64,000 bases of DNA from Promethearchaeota archaeon. Its GTDB lineage: Archaea > Asgardarchaeota > Lokiarchaeia > Sigynarchaeales > SOKP01. Position 1 is the first letter of the stretch. Each line of letters begins with the position of its first letter. A model generated the notes under the pieces. It made no database searches, was not told the origin of the DNA, and saw nothing but the letters and a program-made list of their open reading frames with translations. The position numbers and the translations under genes were made by a program. Of the stretch, positions 46,553 to 55,052 are shown piece after piece. The stretch is from positions 7,612 through 71,611 of the forward strand of contig JAEOTV010000068.1 in assembly GCA_016839635.1 (NCBI GenBank), read 5' to 3'.

Positions 46553-47545
46553 TTGAGCGCTATTGTTGTAAATAATCTATCTAAGCATTTTGAACCGTCT
46601 AAAAGGGCAAAGCATGGGAAATTGGGGCCAAATGGGCCTCAAAAAAAAATGGGTATCATTCGGGCTGTCGATAATATTAGCTTTGAAGTGAAAAAAGGAG
46701 AAATATTTGGATTTTTAGGACCAAATGGTGCTGGTAAAACTACTACAATTCGGACTATGACGGGAGTATTAAAACCAACTCAAGGTGAAATAAAAATTTT
46801 TGGTTTAAATGTGTGGAAAAGCCAAATCACTGTCAAACAAGTTACTGGAAATGTACCTGAAATGGCAAATGTATACATTTCATTTTCAGGATGGGACAAC
46901 TTAATGTTTATTGGAGAAATTTATGGTATACCTAAAAAAGACCGGATTATAAAGGCGGAGAGTTTACTGAAAAAATTCGGTTTGTATGAGAAACGAAATC
47001 TTAAAGCAAAAAAATACTCAAAAGGGATGAAACAGCGGTTATTATTATGTATGGCTTTAATGACTAACCCAAAAATACTTTTTCTTGATGAACCTACTTC
47101 TGGTCTTGATGTTCAATCTGGAAAGATAATAAAACAATTGATAAAAGAATACAACAAATTAGGGATGACAATTTTTTTAACAACGCATGATATGGAAGTT
47201 GCTAATGAGTTATGTGATAGAATTGCGATAATCAATCATGGAAGGATAATAAGTCTCGATACGCCAGAAAATATAAGGAAAATAACACAGGATTATCAAG
47301 CAATAGATTTAAATTTTGAAAATGGAGTAAATTTAGGAGAAATCAAAAAACTCCATAGTATTATTGAGGTTCAAAAAACTCAAGAAGGTTTACATATTAT
47401 AGTCGAAGATATCCATGATTCAATCTTTGAATTAATTGATTATATTAAATCCCAAAATATTAAGATAAAACATCTTAGTACTCGTCAACCTAAATTAGAG
47501 GACGCATTTTTAAAAATAATTGAGCGAGGTGTTAAAAATGAGTGA
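46553..47545 (+). CDS. ABC transporter ATP-binding protein
   Basis: A 330-residue ATPase. Walker A is GFLGPNGAGKTTTIRTM, the signature motif is YSKGMKQRLLLCMALM (the usual LSGGQ replaced by YSKGM), Walker B is ILFLDEPTSGLDV, and the H-loop is LTTHDMEVANEL. A long C-terminal tail (IDLNFENGVNLGEIKKL...HLSTRQPKLEDAFLKIIERG) is typical of DrrA-type exporters. The start is a TTG at 46553 behind AGAGGTG. It overlaps the permease start by 8 bases (ATGAGTGA), so the two are translationally coupled. Confidence 0.93.
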   Translation: MSAIVVNNLSKHFEPSKRAKHGKLGPNGPQKKMGIIRAVDNISFEVKKGEIFGFLGPNGAGKTTTIRTMTGVLKPTQGEIKIFGLNVWKSQITVKQVTGNVPEMANVYISFSGWDNLMFIGEIYGIPKKDRIIKAESLLKKFGLYEKRNLKAKKYSKGMKQRLLLCMALMTNPKILFLDEPTSGLDVQSGKIIKQLIKEYNKLGMTIFLTTHDMEVANELCDRIAIINHGRIISLDTPENIRKITQDYQAIDLNFENGVNLGEIKKLHSIIEVQKTQEGLHIIVEDIHDSIFELIDYIKSQNIKIKHLSTRQPKLEDAFLKIIERGVKNE

Positions 47546-48320
47546 TAGTATTTTTGAACAAAGTAAGATGAAAACTTTTATTGTTCAGCTAAAAAGATCA
47601 TTTGTAATAACAAAAAAAGATCTAAAAATTTACTATAATAAGCCGCCTGTTTTAATTCAGGGGATACTCTTTCCGATAATACTTTTCATAGCACTAACAC
47701 TTGGTAGGAGTGTACAACCGATCTATTTGATTTCAGGTTTGATGGCTATGATAATATTTTTAACATCAACTTCAATTGGACCTATCGTTTTTCCTTGGGA
47801 AACTATGAGAAGAACATTCGAAAGATTAGTAACATGCCCAATATCGATAAAAACTATATTAATAGGCAGTGTGTGGAGTACATTTATATATGGAATTATT
47901 TTTTCTTCAATACCTCTAATAATTGGGATTATTTTTTTAGTATCTGAACTAACAATAAATATTATCCTTATTATTCTTGGAATGGTTATAGCAGGTCTAG
48001 CCTTTGCTTGTTTCAGTCTAATACTTTCAGTTCCATCGACAGATACTCCAGGAAATACAATGGTTTTTACAGTACTCATTAAATTTCCATTGGTATTCAT
48101 GAGCCCTTTATTTGTGCCAATAACTTTATCACCAATTGCTTTTATTTCTCCATTAACATATTTCATTGACATTATAAATGTGGGTCTAGGAAGTATTAGT
48201 GCGTTTGGGCCATTAGGAGTATTATTTGATATTGGTATCTTAATAGCTTTTGGTTTTGGTTTTCTATTCTTAGCATTTTTTCTACATGGAAAGACTCTAG
48301 AAAGACGATTTCGAGGATAA
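47538..48320 (+). CDS. ABC-2 type transporter permease
   Basis: A protein of about 260 residues. The ATG at 47538 follows GAGGTG by six bases, a better start than the TTG at 47520. It has about six helices, including PPVLIQGILFPIILFIALTLG, SGLMAMIIFLTSTSIGPIVFP and PLGVLFDIGILIAFGFGFLFLAFF. The N-terminal RSFVITKKDLKIYYNKPP is the usual cytosolic start of ABC-2 (DrrB-like) permeases. With the ATPase it forms an efflux pump of unknown substrate, possibly a metal chelate or drug given the ArsR-like neighbour. Confidence 0.9.
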   Translation: MSDSIFEQSKMKTFIVQLKRSFVITKKDLKIYYNKPPVLIQGILFPIILFIALTLGRSVQPIYLISGLMAMIIFLTSTSIGPIVFPWETMRRTFERLVTCPISIKTILIGSVWSTFIYGIIFSSIPLIIGIIFLVSELTINIILIILGMVIAGLAFACFSLILSVPSTDTPGNTMVFTVLIKFPLVFMSPLFVPITLSPIAFISPLTYFIDIINVGLGSISAFGPLGVLFDIGILIAFGFGFLFLAFFLHGKTLERRFRG

Positions 48321-48356
48321 TATTTAATTTAAAAATTCTTTTTTCTTTTTAGTTTT

Positions 48357-49040
48357 TCAAAAATTAAATTCAAAAAGAAGAGCATTTCCGTTTTTACCAA
48401 CTATTTTAAGCATGTCCATTTTTCTAAGGCAATAACTTAATTTTTGAGCTAATCTTAAAGGTTTCTTTAGTTTTTCCGCTAATTCTTTGTTTGAAAAAGG
48501 AATGCCAATATTTTTAGGAATAAAGTGCAAGAAGTCAATTGGATTATTGAATTTTTTACTCTCTATTACTCTGAGTAATTTCTTATCATGAATCCTCCAA
48601 CCGCTTGTTTTCCAACTTCCGCTGTCACTTTTTGAACGAATTTCTTCAATTTGAACCAACACAATTTCAATGGCGAAATCAGGATGAGAGATCATTTTAG
48701 GGATTCTTATTAATTCCTTGAATATATCTATATAAGAAGAATGGATCGGAGATAATCTTCTTCGAATAATCTTATTCAATTGGGTATCAAAATTAACAAT
48801 CCACTTGTCCTGAATAATGGGATGGACTAACTTAACTTTATTTTTTTGTAACAGATTCTCAATTTTGTTTCTAATCTTCGAGAAATTTGTTGTTTGTATT
48901 TCAATCAGAAGGTCATCTCTAACGATATCTACAATGTATTTCCCAACTTTCTTTTCAAGTTGATCATTAGATTCACTATATAACCATTTTAAGTCTGTAT
49001 GAAGAGTGGTTTCATTTAAAGTACCAATTTGATATAGCAT
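48357..49040 (-). CDS. Conserved protein with PD-(D/E)XK-like N-terminal domain (DUF8091-like)
   Basis: A 227-residue protein. The start MLYQIGTLNETTLHTDLKWL and the VGKYIVDIVRDDLLIEIQTTNFSKIRNKI block (acidic D...ExQ) resemble a restriction-endonuclease-like fold found in a widespread uncharacterised family that I associate, from memory, with DUF8091. The following KVKLVHPIIQDKWIV is conserved with it. The C-terminal part (FSNKELAEKLKKPLRLAQKLSYCLRKMDMLKIVG) looks like a winged helix. It is alone and convergent with the ABC permease. Nuclease activity is inference. Confidence 0.7.
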   Translation of the reverse strand: MLYQIGTLNETTLHTDLKWLYSESNDQLEKKVGKYIVDIVRDDLLIEIQTTNFSKIRNKIENLLQKNKVKLVHPIIQDKWIVNFDTQLNKIIRRRLSPIHSSYIDIFKELIRIPKMISHPDFAIEIVLVQIEEIRSKSDSGSWKTSGWRIHDKKLLRVIESKKFNNPIDFLHFIPKNIGIPFSNKELAEKLKKPLRLAQKLSYCLRKMDMLKIVGKNGNALLFEFNF

Positions 49041-49120
49041 GATAAAGTCTAGGATTAGATATTAGAGTTTTGATTTAAAAAGGAGGTAATATCAGAATAT
49101 TAAGCAATTTTTTAAAAATT

Positions 49121-49453
49121 TTAATCTTCCATTATTGCATTGTACAAAAATCCAATCCCTCTTGGAGTAGCTTTCCAACCAGATTTTGTATTTACGATAT
49201 AAAATAGTTGTTCTAACATTGATAAGTGATAATTTAAAGCATCTCCTACTTCTTTAAAGCTATCCTTTAATTCTTCAAAAGTTTTAACATTGATCCCAAT
49301 GAATTTTAATAATTCTCTTCTTGTTTGATTCATCATCGTTCTGTATGCTCGTTTATGATCCTCCTTATGGTCAATATTTTTAGTTAATTGTAAATAATCT
49401 GTCATTTCATCCTCAGTTAATTTACATATTTTTATAATTTCTTTCATGTCCAT
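49121..49453 (-). CDS. Winged-helix (ArsR-like) regulator
   Basis: A 110-residue protein. NQTRRELLKFIGINVKTFEELKDSFKEVGDALNYHLSMLEQLFYIVN is the ArsR-type DNA-binding core and KSGWKATPRGIGFLYN a short C-terminal wing. The start is MDMKEIIKICKL, with a second Met two codons later. It is divergent from the PadR gene at 49635, sharing a 180-base intergenic region that contains a duplicated motif (49533-49561 and 49592-49620). It may regulate that operon together with PadR. Confidence 0.75.
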   Translation of the reverse strand: MDMKEIIKICKLTEDEMTDYLQLTKNIDHKEDHKRAYRTMMNQTRRELLKFIGINVKTFEELKDSFKEVGDALNYHLSMLEQLFYIVNTKSGWKATPRGIGFLYNAIMED

Positions 49454-49532
49454 AAATTTCTCACTTATTTTTTTTTATCATTTACACTAATTTAATTTGA
49501 TTAAAAGAGCAAATACTTTCCCATTTTTTTTA

Positions 49533-49561
49533 TATATTGTCATTTTCCATTTTTTGCAAAT
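49533..49561 (+). promoter_or_regulatory. First copy of a 29-base direct repeat upstream of the PadR operon
   Basis: TATATTGTCATTTT is followed by an eight-base spacer and TGCAAAT. The second copy (49592-49620) has the same two words with exactly the same 22-base offset, and the copies are 59 bases apart, close to five to six helical turns. They are the probable binding sites of the PadR or ArsR-like regulator. Confidence 0.55.
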
Positions 49562-49591
49562 ATTTAAATATATTATCTACTTATTTTTTCT

Positions 49592-49620
49592 TATATTGTC
49601 ATTTTTAATAAAATGCAAAT
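49592..49620 (+). promoter_or_regulatory. Second copy of the direct repeat upstream of the PadR operon
   Basis: This repeats TATATTGTCATTTT then TGCAAAT with identical spacing; only the intervening spacer differs. It ends 14 bases before the PadR start codon, so a bound protein could block transcription or translation of the seven-gene operon. Confidence 0.55.
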
Positions 49621-49634
49621 AATAATGATTTACA

Positions 49635-50243
49635 ATGACTCAAAATTATACTTTGAAACATCGAGCATTTGTCATTTTAGGCTTAATAAGTGAGAAAATG
49701 CATGAAGGGGGATGCCATGCTTATGATATTAATAAGAGAATTGAAGAACGAGGAATGAGAGATTGGACAAACATAGGTGTAGATTTCTCCTTCTCTACTA
49801 TATATAGAACCTTAGATAGATTAGAAAATGATGAATTAGTAGAGAGTTTTGAAGAAGAAATTGATAATAGGACAAGAAAAAATTATAAGATAACTGAATT
49901 TGGTTATGATATATTAAAAAAAAAGGTTTATAATGTATTATACAATTATATTGGGAAAATGGATGAGGACTTTTATGTTGCATTTTCAATGTTTCCAATT
50001 TTAAGTCTTGAAGAGCAAATTGAAGCATTTAGCCATACTTTAGAAATTATAAAAACACACAGAAAAGAGCTAAAAAATATGCTAGATGAAATGTTATCGA
50101 ATTTTTCAGGGATGCCAATCAATGTAACAGGACTTTTTATACACCCAATTAAAATTCTCGAAACTGATGAAGAATTCTTTGAGATGGTTCTGGAAGAAGT
50201 CAAGAAAGTTGAAGGAAATATTGGCCCTGATGATTATAACTAA
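49635..50243 (+). CDS. PadR-family transcription regulator
   Basis: A 202-residue protein. The start YTLKHRAFVILGLISEKMHEGGCHAYDINKRIEERGMRDW is the PadR winged helix, with FSTIYRTLDRLENDELVESFEE the recognition/wing region. The remaining ~100 residues form the C-terminal dimerisation helices (LEEQIEAFSHTLEIIKTHRKEL). PadR proteins repress efflux, detoxification or metabolite genes. It is the first gene of an operon in which each gap is under about 20 bases. It probably binds the direct repeats just upstream. Confidence 0.9.
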   Translation: MTQNYTLKHRAFVILGLISEKMHEGGCHAYDINKRIEERGMRDWTNIGVDFSFSTIYRTLDRLENDELVESFEEEIDNRTRKNYKITEFGYDILKKKVYNVLYNYIGKMDEDFYVAFSMFPILSLEEQIEAFSHTLEIIKTHRKELKNMLDEMLSNFSGMPINVTGLFIHPIKILETDEEFFEMVLEEVKKVEGNIGPDDYN

Positions 50244-50260
50244 AAAAAGGTAATTATTGA

Positions 50261-51397
50261 ATGAAACACATGGTTAAAGATTTTATACATAGAATTGGTC
50301 ATCATTGTGAATCATCCTCAATGAGGGATCTATTCGAATATTATGGATTTCCAATGTCTGAACCAATGGCATTTGGATTGGATGCTACGATGGGCTTTGG
50401 ATTTTTTGATATTTCAGGTCAGACTTCCTTTATGCCTAAATCAGACATCCCATTCTTCTTAGGAGGGAAACAAGGTACGATTGAACCAAACAGTCTAGCA
50501 TGCCGATTACTAGGTATTACACTTAGAAAACAATCATTCACTAATACAAATAAAGCTTGGGACGTTTCCAAGAATATGTTGGACCAAGATATTCCACTTC
50601 TCTTAAGAGTAGATATTGCATATATGCCTTACGAAAGATTAGAAGAGGAAACGGATGAGGCTCATTTTGGAGGACATGCGGTAGTTTTAGGTGGATACGA
50701 TGAGGAAAAGATGATCGCTTATATAAGCGATACGGAATTTGAAGGGTTTCAAGAAGTTCCTATTGATATTCTTAAGAGAGCGAGGAGTTCTACTCATGGA
50801 CCAAAATTCATGCTTCCGGGTAATGCACAATTCTCAATGATGCGGCGTCCAGATGGAAAGCACCCACCATTAGCGGCTGGTGTTAAGCTTGCAATTCAAA
50901 AGGTCGTAAATAACATGCTACGTCCTTCAATGAACTATAATGGTATCCAAGGATTGAAAGGATTTGCGAATTCTGTACTCACATGGGGAGATAAATTAAA
51001 TAAATCCATTACAAATTCAAAAGGAAAAGAGATCTCCCTTTCTCGTCTAATGTTTGAGCTTGTTCATGGCTACATTGAAACCTGGGGTACTGGGGGAGGC
51101 TCATTCAGAAAGCTCTATAAGGAGTTTTTAGAAGAATTATTAGTACATCCTGAGCTTAAGGAAGGCCCTAAGGCATGGAATTCTGATGAATTTGGTATTC
51201 TTGAAGAATGTATCCCTATAATTGATGATTCTGCCCAAAATTGGACTCTGATTGCAGAAACATTAAAGAAAGCGGGGGATGAATATAAGGATGATTGCAT
51301 AAACCATGTGGATTTTGTTGAATTACATAAAGTTGCGAAATACATTCTTACCAGGGAAGAAGAATTATTTACCAAATTATCAAAAATTAAAATTTAG
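50261..51397 (+). CDS. BtrH_N/DUF4872-like protein, acyltransferase or peptidase fold
   Basis: A 378-residue protein. It starts FIHRIGHHCESSSMRDLFEYYG with a Cys in the GxHCESS motif. The later EAHFGGHAVVLGGYDEEKMIAYISD supplies a His and Asp, consistent with a papain-like catalytic triad (inferred). This architecture matches the BtrH_N plus DUF4872 family; BtrH transfers an acyl side chain from a carrier protein in butirosin synthesis. A carrier protein was not found nearby. It starts 17 bases after PadR and is linked to the DUF3795 gene by a short gap. Confidence 0.82.
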   Translation: MKHMVKDFIHRIGHHCESSSMRDLFEYYGFPMSEPMAFGLDATMGFGFFDISGQTSFMPKSDIPFFLGGKQGTIEPNSLACRLLGITLRKQSFTNTNKAWDVSKNMLDQDIPLLLRVDIAYMPYERLEEETDEAHFGGHAVVLGGYDEEKMIAYISDTEFEGFQEVPIDILKRARSSTHGPKFMLPGNAQFSMMRRPDGKHPPLAAGVKLAIQKVVNNMLRPSMNYNGIQGLKGFANSVLTWGDKLNKSITNSKGKEISLSRLMFELVHGYIETWGTGGGSFRKLYKEFLEELLVHPELKEGPKAWNSDEFGILEECIPIIDDSAQNWTLIAETLKKAGDEYKDDCINHVDFVELHKVAKYILTREEELFTKLSKIKI

Positions 51398-51408
51398 GAG
51401 TGAATCAA

Positions 51409-51840
51409 ATGGTAGACAATAATTTAGCTGCGCCTTGTGGGGTTTATTGCGGCGCATGTCGGCAGTACCTTCTTGGAAAAAAAGACATGTTGGAAAAGAG
51501 AGGGTATAAACAAGGTTGTGAAGGTTGTAGAATTCGAAATAAAAATTGTGCTTTTATAAGAAGAGACTGTAATCAATTAAGGAAAAAAGAATTAGAATTT
51601 TGTTATGAATGTGAGAATTTTCCATGTCAAAAATTACAAAAACTTGATAATCGTTATAGTGAAAGGTATTATGTGAATATGATTAAGAATTTAGAGAGAA
51701 TTAAAGAGATTGGAGTTGATAAATGGCTCCAAGAGCAACAAGAACTCTATACTTGCCCCGAATGTGGAGGTGAGATTTGTGTTCACGATGCTGAATGTTT
51801 TGATTGTGGAAATAAAATTAATCCAAATAAAAAAAATTAA
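51409..51840 (+). CDS. DUF3795 cysteine-rich protein (intact)
   Basis: About 143 residues from the ATG at 51409; GTG at 51400 is less likely because AGGAG precedes the ATG at suitable distance. It carries CGVYCGACRQ, CEGCRIRNKNCAFIRRDC, CYECENFPC and a zinc ribbon, CPECGGEICVHDAECFDCG, so at least eight conserved cysteines probably bind metal. The frameshifted copy at 19503-19983 is its paralogue. The role is unknown. It is the third gene of the operon. Confidence 0.88.
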   Translation: MVDNNLAAPCGVYCGACRQYLLGKKDMLEKRGYKQGCEGCRIRNKNCAFIRRDCNQLRKKELEFCYECENFPCQKLQKLDNRYSERYYVNMIKNLERIKEIGVDKWLQEQQELYTCPECGGEICVHDAECFDCGNKINPNKKN

Positions 51841-51848
51841 GAAAAAAA

Positions 51849-52520
51849 ATGTCATATAAGGAACCCTATACTGAACAGTTACGAAAAAAATTTCTTAAAT
51901 ACATTAAGGAGACGTTTAAATTACTTCCGGAGATGGAAAACCCGAAAGTACTTGAATTAGGTTGTGGCTCTGGTCTTGTCAGCATCGAACTTGCGAACTT
52001 GAGCAATGGTGATATCATTGCAATAGACATTGACCAGACACTCTTAGATCTGTTAAATAAAAAAATACAGAAAAGAAATCTTACAAATAGAATTACTACT
52101 AAAAGAATGGATCTTTTAAAGAATGACTTTCCAAATAGATTTTTTGATCTAATCTGGGAGGAAGGCGTGGTGCAAATAATTGGTTTTAAGAAAAGTTTTG
52201 AAGCATGCCATCGTATTCTAAAGGATGGGGGGTTTTTTGTAATTGGACAAGCTATTAAAACAATGGAAAAAAATCATGATTTGATATCTAAGAGTGGTTT
52301 TGAACTTATCAAACAAAAAAATTGGCCTGAAGGCTGTTGGTGGAGAGAATATTATGAACCATTGGAAAGTAAAATCAAGGAGATTCGTGAAGAAAAAGAA
52401 GATTCTAGTCTATTCAAAAATATTGAAGTTATTGAAGCTGAAATTCAATGGGTAAAAGCTAATCCCAAAGAAAGTGATTGTGCTCATTATATTTTACAAA
52501 AAATAAAAGCCAAAATATGA
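51849..52520 (+). CDS. Class I SAM-dependent methyltransferase
   Basis: A 223-residue protein. Motif I is KVLELGCGSGLVSIELA, motif II DIIAIDIDQTLLDLL, and the post-motif region FDLIWEEGVVQIIGF. The later ILKDGGFFVIGQAIKT is the Rossmann C-terminal strand. The substrate is unknown; from its operon it might act on a small molecule or on DNA damage chemistry. It starts 8 bases after the DUF3795 gene and ends 12 bases before the first UvrA-like gene. Confidence 0.9.
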   Translation: MSYKEPYTEQLRKKFLKYIKETFKLLPEMENPKVLELGCGSGLVSIELANLSNGDIIAIDIDQTLLDLLNKKIQKRNLTNRITTKRMDLLKNDFPNRFFDLIWEEGVVQIIGFKKSFEACHRILKDGGFFVIGQAIKTMEKNHDLISKSGFELIKQKNWPEGCWWREYYEPLESKIKEIREEKEDSSLFKNIEVIEAEIQWVKANPKESDCAHYILQKIKAKI

Positions 52521-52532
52521 AGGATTATTAAA

Positions 52533-55034
52533 ATGGATGTTATAAAAGTTAAAGGCGCAAGAATTCATAATTTAAAAGATATTAATGTAGATATTCCTAA
52601 AGGGAAGTTGATTCTTATAACAGGCGTATCTGGATCGGGAAAATCGAGCTTAGCTTTCGACATTATCTTTGATGAGGGAATGAATAGATATCTTCAATCG
52701 ATTGGTTTTCCTCCTAAATTTGAAGATGATAAACCCTTTGATATGATTGAAGGATTAAGTCCAACTGTTGCAGTTGAGCAAAGAACTACCCGTGTATTTA
52801 ATCCAAGATCAACTGTGGGAACAAAAACTGGCATATATGGATTAATGCGTATGTTATATACAACTGAAGGTATTTTAATATGTCCAATTTGTAAGGAACC
52901 AGTAAATCAGAACACCTTAGAATGTGAGATATGTGGAATGGTGGTGGAACGTAAGCAAATCAAGCATTTTTCCTTTAATGAACCTTCGGGAATGTGTTTA
53001 GAATGCAAAGGGAGAGGTTACAAAATGCTTCTAACAGAAGAAATGATTGTTCAAGATTATAACAGAAATCTTATACAAATTACAAAAGCAGGTTCTGCTG
53101 TTTTTGCAGACCAAATCCGATTTGTGGAACAATTACCAAATTTTTATAATTTTGATATAAATACACCCTTTAAGGATTTACCAGATGAAATTAAGCAGGT
53201 ATTTCTATATGGTAGTGGAAAGAAGCTCAGATTTCAATGGGAATCTAAAACTTTTACTGGTGAGTTAGAGCGCGTTTTTGAAGGTGTGATTCCTCATATA
53301 AAAAGAGCTTTAAAAGAAAGTAAGAGTGCTTATAGAAGGCATAAGATTCATAATAATTTTATGACAAAAAAGAAATGTGACGAGTGTAATGGTTATAAAA
53401 TTAATGAGCAAGCTCGTGAAATAAAGATTGGGGATAAACATATAGGAGAATTAGCCTTGATTCCCGTTGATGATTTAATCTTATTTCTTGAAAACCTTAC
53501 TGATCAAGATACTAAAAGTCCACAGGGTAAATCTATTAGAAAGAGTATATTGGAAAGCCTAAACCGGATGGTTAATGTTGGATTAAAGTACTTGCATTTG
53601 CACCGAACATTACCAACATTGAGTGGTGGTGAACTTCAAAGACTTTCACTAATGACTCATCTAGATGCAGGGCTTGATTCTTTAATTTATATTTTAGACG
53701 AACCAAGTATGAGTCTACATGAACGTGAAAAAGATTCTTTAATTGAAATTTTAAAGCAATTGAAAGATTTAGGAAATACAATTATTGTCGTTGAACATGA
53801 TAAGAGGTTTATTGATATTGCTGATGAGATAATTGATATTGGTCCAAGCGCAGGTATAGATGGTGGGGAAATTGTATATCAAGGTAACCTAGAAGGAATT
53901 GTTAACACCAAAAAATCTTACACCGGGCAATTTCTTGCAGGTATTATTAAATTACCGAAAAAATCTAAAGAATCAAGAAGAGCTATAGATAAGAACACAA
54001 ATTATTTAATTCTAAAGAATGCAAATACTAACAATTTAAAGGATGTAAGTGTCAAATTTCCTTTAGGTTTAATGGTGGGAATTGCTGGAGTTTCTGGTTC
54101 TGGTAAAAGTTCTCTGGTTTTAGATACATTGGTTCCTTTATTAAAACCCTTTTTTAAAAGAGGAACAAAGAATCAGAAAGAAAAGAAGGAAGAAAACGGT
54201 GAAGAAGAAGATAATAATGAGGATTTTTTAGATTATTCTGGACAAGTGGAAGGTTCGGAAAAAATTAATGGAGTAATTGTTGTTAATCAAAAACCTATTT
54301 CTCGAGTTCGAACCTCTACTCCATGTTCATATATAGGGATATGGGATAAGATTAGAAACATTTTTGCCAAAACTGCAGAAGCTAAAAAGCGAAAATTTAC
54401 CGCCGGACATTTTTCTTACAATTCGGAGCGAGGGCGTTGTCCAGCTTGTAAAGGGCAAGGAGTTCAAGACCTACAAGTGTCATTCCTCACTAGCTTTGAA
54501 ATACCTTGTAAAGAATGTAAAGGTTTAAGATATAAACCAGAGATTTTAGAAGTTAAGTACAAAGGAAAATCAATATCGGATGTGTTAGGGATGACTGTAA
54601 ATGAAGCTAAGGATTTATTTAAAACACAAGAAAACATCTCAAAAGTTCTTAAAATCTTAGATGAAATTGGAATGGGTTATATTGAACTAGGACAACCTGC
54701 TCCTACTCTAAGTGGAGGGGAAGCACAGCGAATAAAATTAGCTAAAGAATTAGGTAAAGTTAGAAAAGGTAAAGCTCTTTACATTTTAGATGAACCTACA
54801 GTTGGTCTGTCATTTTATGATGCAATTAAACTTATGGAGTTGTTAGAAAAATTAGTTCAAGAAGGAAATTCAGTCCTAATTATTGAACATGATCCCGAGA
54901 TTTTATCAAATTGTGATTATATTATCGAATTGGGCCCTGAGGGTGGCCCTAAAGGAGGAGAAATTATTGCACAGGGTAATCCTAAAGAAATAATATTAAA
55001 TAAAGAATCCAATACTGGACCATATCTTAATTAA
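52533..55034 (+). CDS. UvrA-like ABC ATPase (833 residues)
   Basis: A complete UvrA-type protein with two ATPase modules. Walker A1 is GVSGSGKSSLAFD at ~31-43 and A2 ~518-528. The signatures are LSGGELQRL (~362) and LSGGEAQRI (~725). Zinc-finger-like cysteines lie at ~113-131 (CPICKEP...CEICG) and near 635 (CPACKGQGV...CKECKG). It is about 100 residues shorter than bacterial UvrA (~940), probably lacking part of the UvrB-binding and insertion regions, as in UvrA2/DrrC proteins. A Lys/Glu-rich acidic insert lies at ~545-575. UvrA finds bulky DNA lesions; UvrA2 types are also known in antibiotic self-resistance. Confidence 0.93.
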   Translation: MDVIKVKGARIHNLKDINVDIPKGKLILITGVSGSGKSSLAFDIIFDEGMNRYLQSIGFPPKFEDDKPFDMIEGLSPTVAVEQRTTRVFNPRSTVGTKTGIYGLMRMLYTTEGILICPICKEPVNQNTLECEICGMVVERKQIKHFSFNEPSGMCLECKGRGYKMLLTEEMIVQDYNRNLIQITKAGSAVFADQIRFVEQLPNFYNFDINTPFKDLPDEIKQVFLYGSGKKLRFQWESKTFTGELERVFEGVIPHIKRALKESKSAYRRHKIHNNFMTKKKCDECNGYKINEQAREIKIGDKHIGELALIPVDDLILFLENLTDQDTKSPQGKSIRKSILESLNRMVNVGLKYLHLHRTLPTLSGGELQRLSLMTHLDAGLDSLIYILDEPSMSLHEREKDSLIEILKQLKDLGNTIIVVEHDKRFIDIADEIIDIGPSAGIDGGEIVYQGNLEGIVNTKKSYTGQFLAGIIKLPKKSKESRRAIDKNTNYLILKNANTNNLKDVSVKFPLGLMVGIAGVSGSGKSSLVLDTLVPLLKPFFKRGTKNQKEKKEENGEEEDNNEDFLDYSGQVEGSEKINGVIVVNQKPISRVRTSTPCSYIGIWDKIRNIFAKTAEAKKRKFTAGHFSYNSERGRCPACKGQGVQDLQVSFLTSFEIPCKECKGLRYKPEILEVKYKGKSISDVLGMTVNEAKDLFKTQENISKVLKILDEIGMGYIELGQPAPTLSGGEAQRIKLAKELGKVRKGKALYILDEPTVGLSFYDAIKLMELLEKLVQEGNSVLIIEHDPEILSNCDYIIELGPEGGPKGGEIIAQGNPKEIILNKESNTGPYLN

Positions 55035-55052
55035 ATAATATTTTATTAAACT

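Noticed and set aside
47723..48172. 149-codon ORF antisense to the ABC permease
   Set aside because: Shadow; the plus-strand permease is supported by translational coupling and membrane topology.
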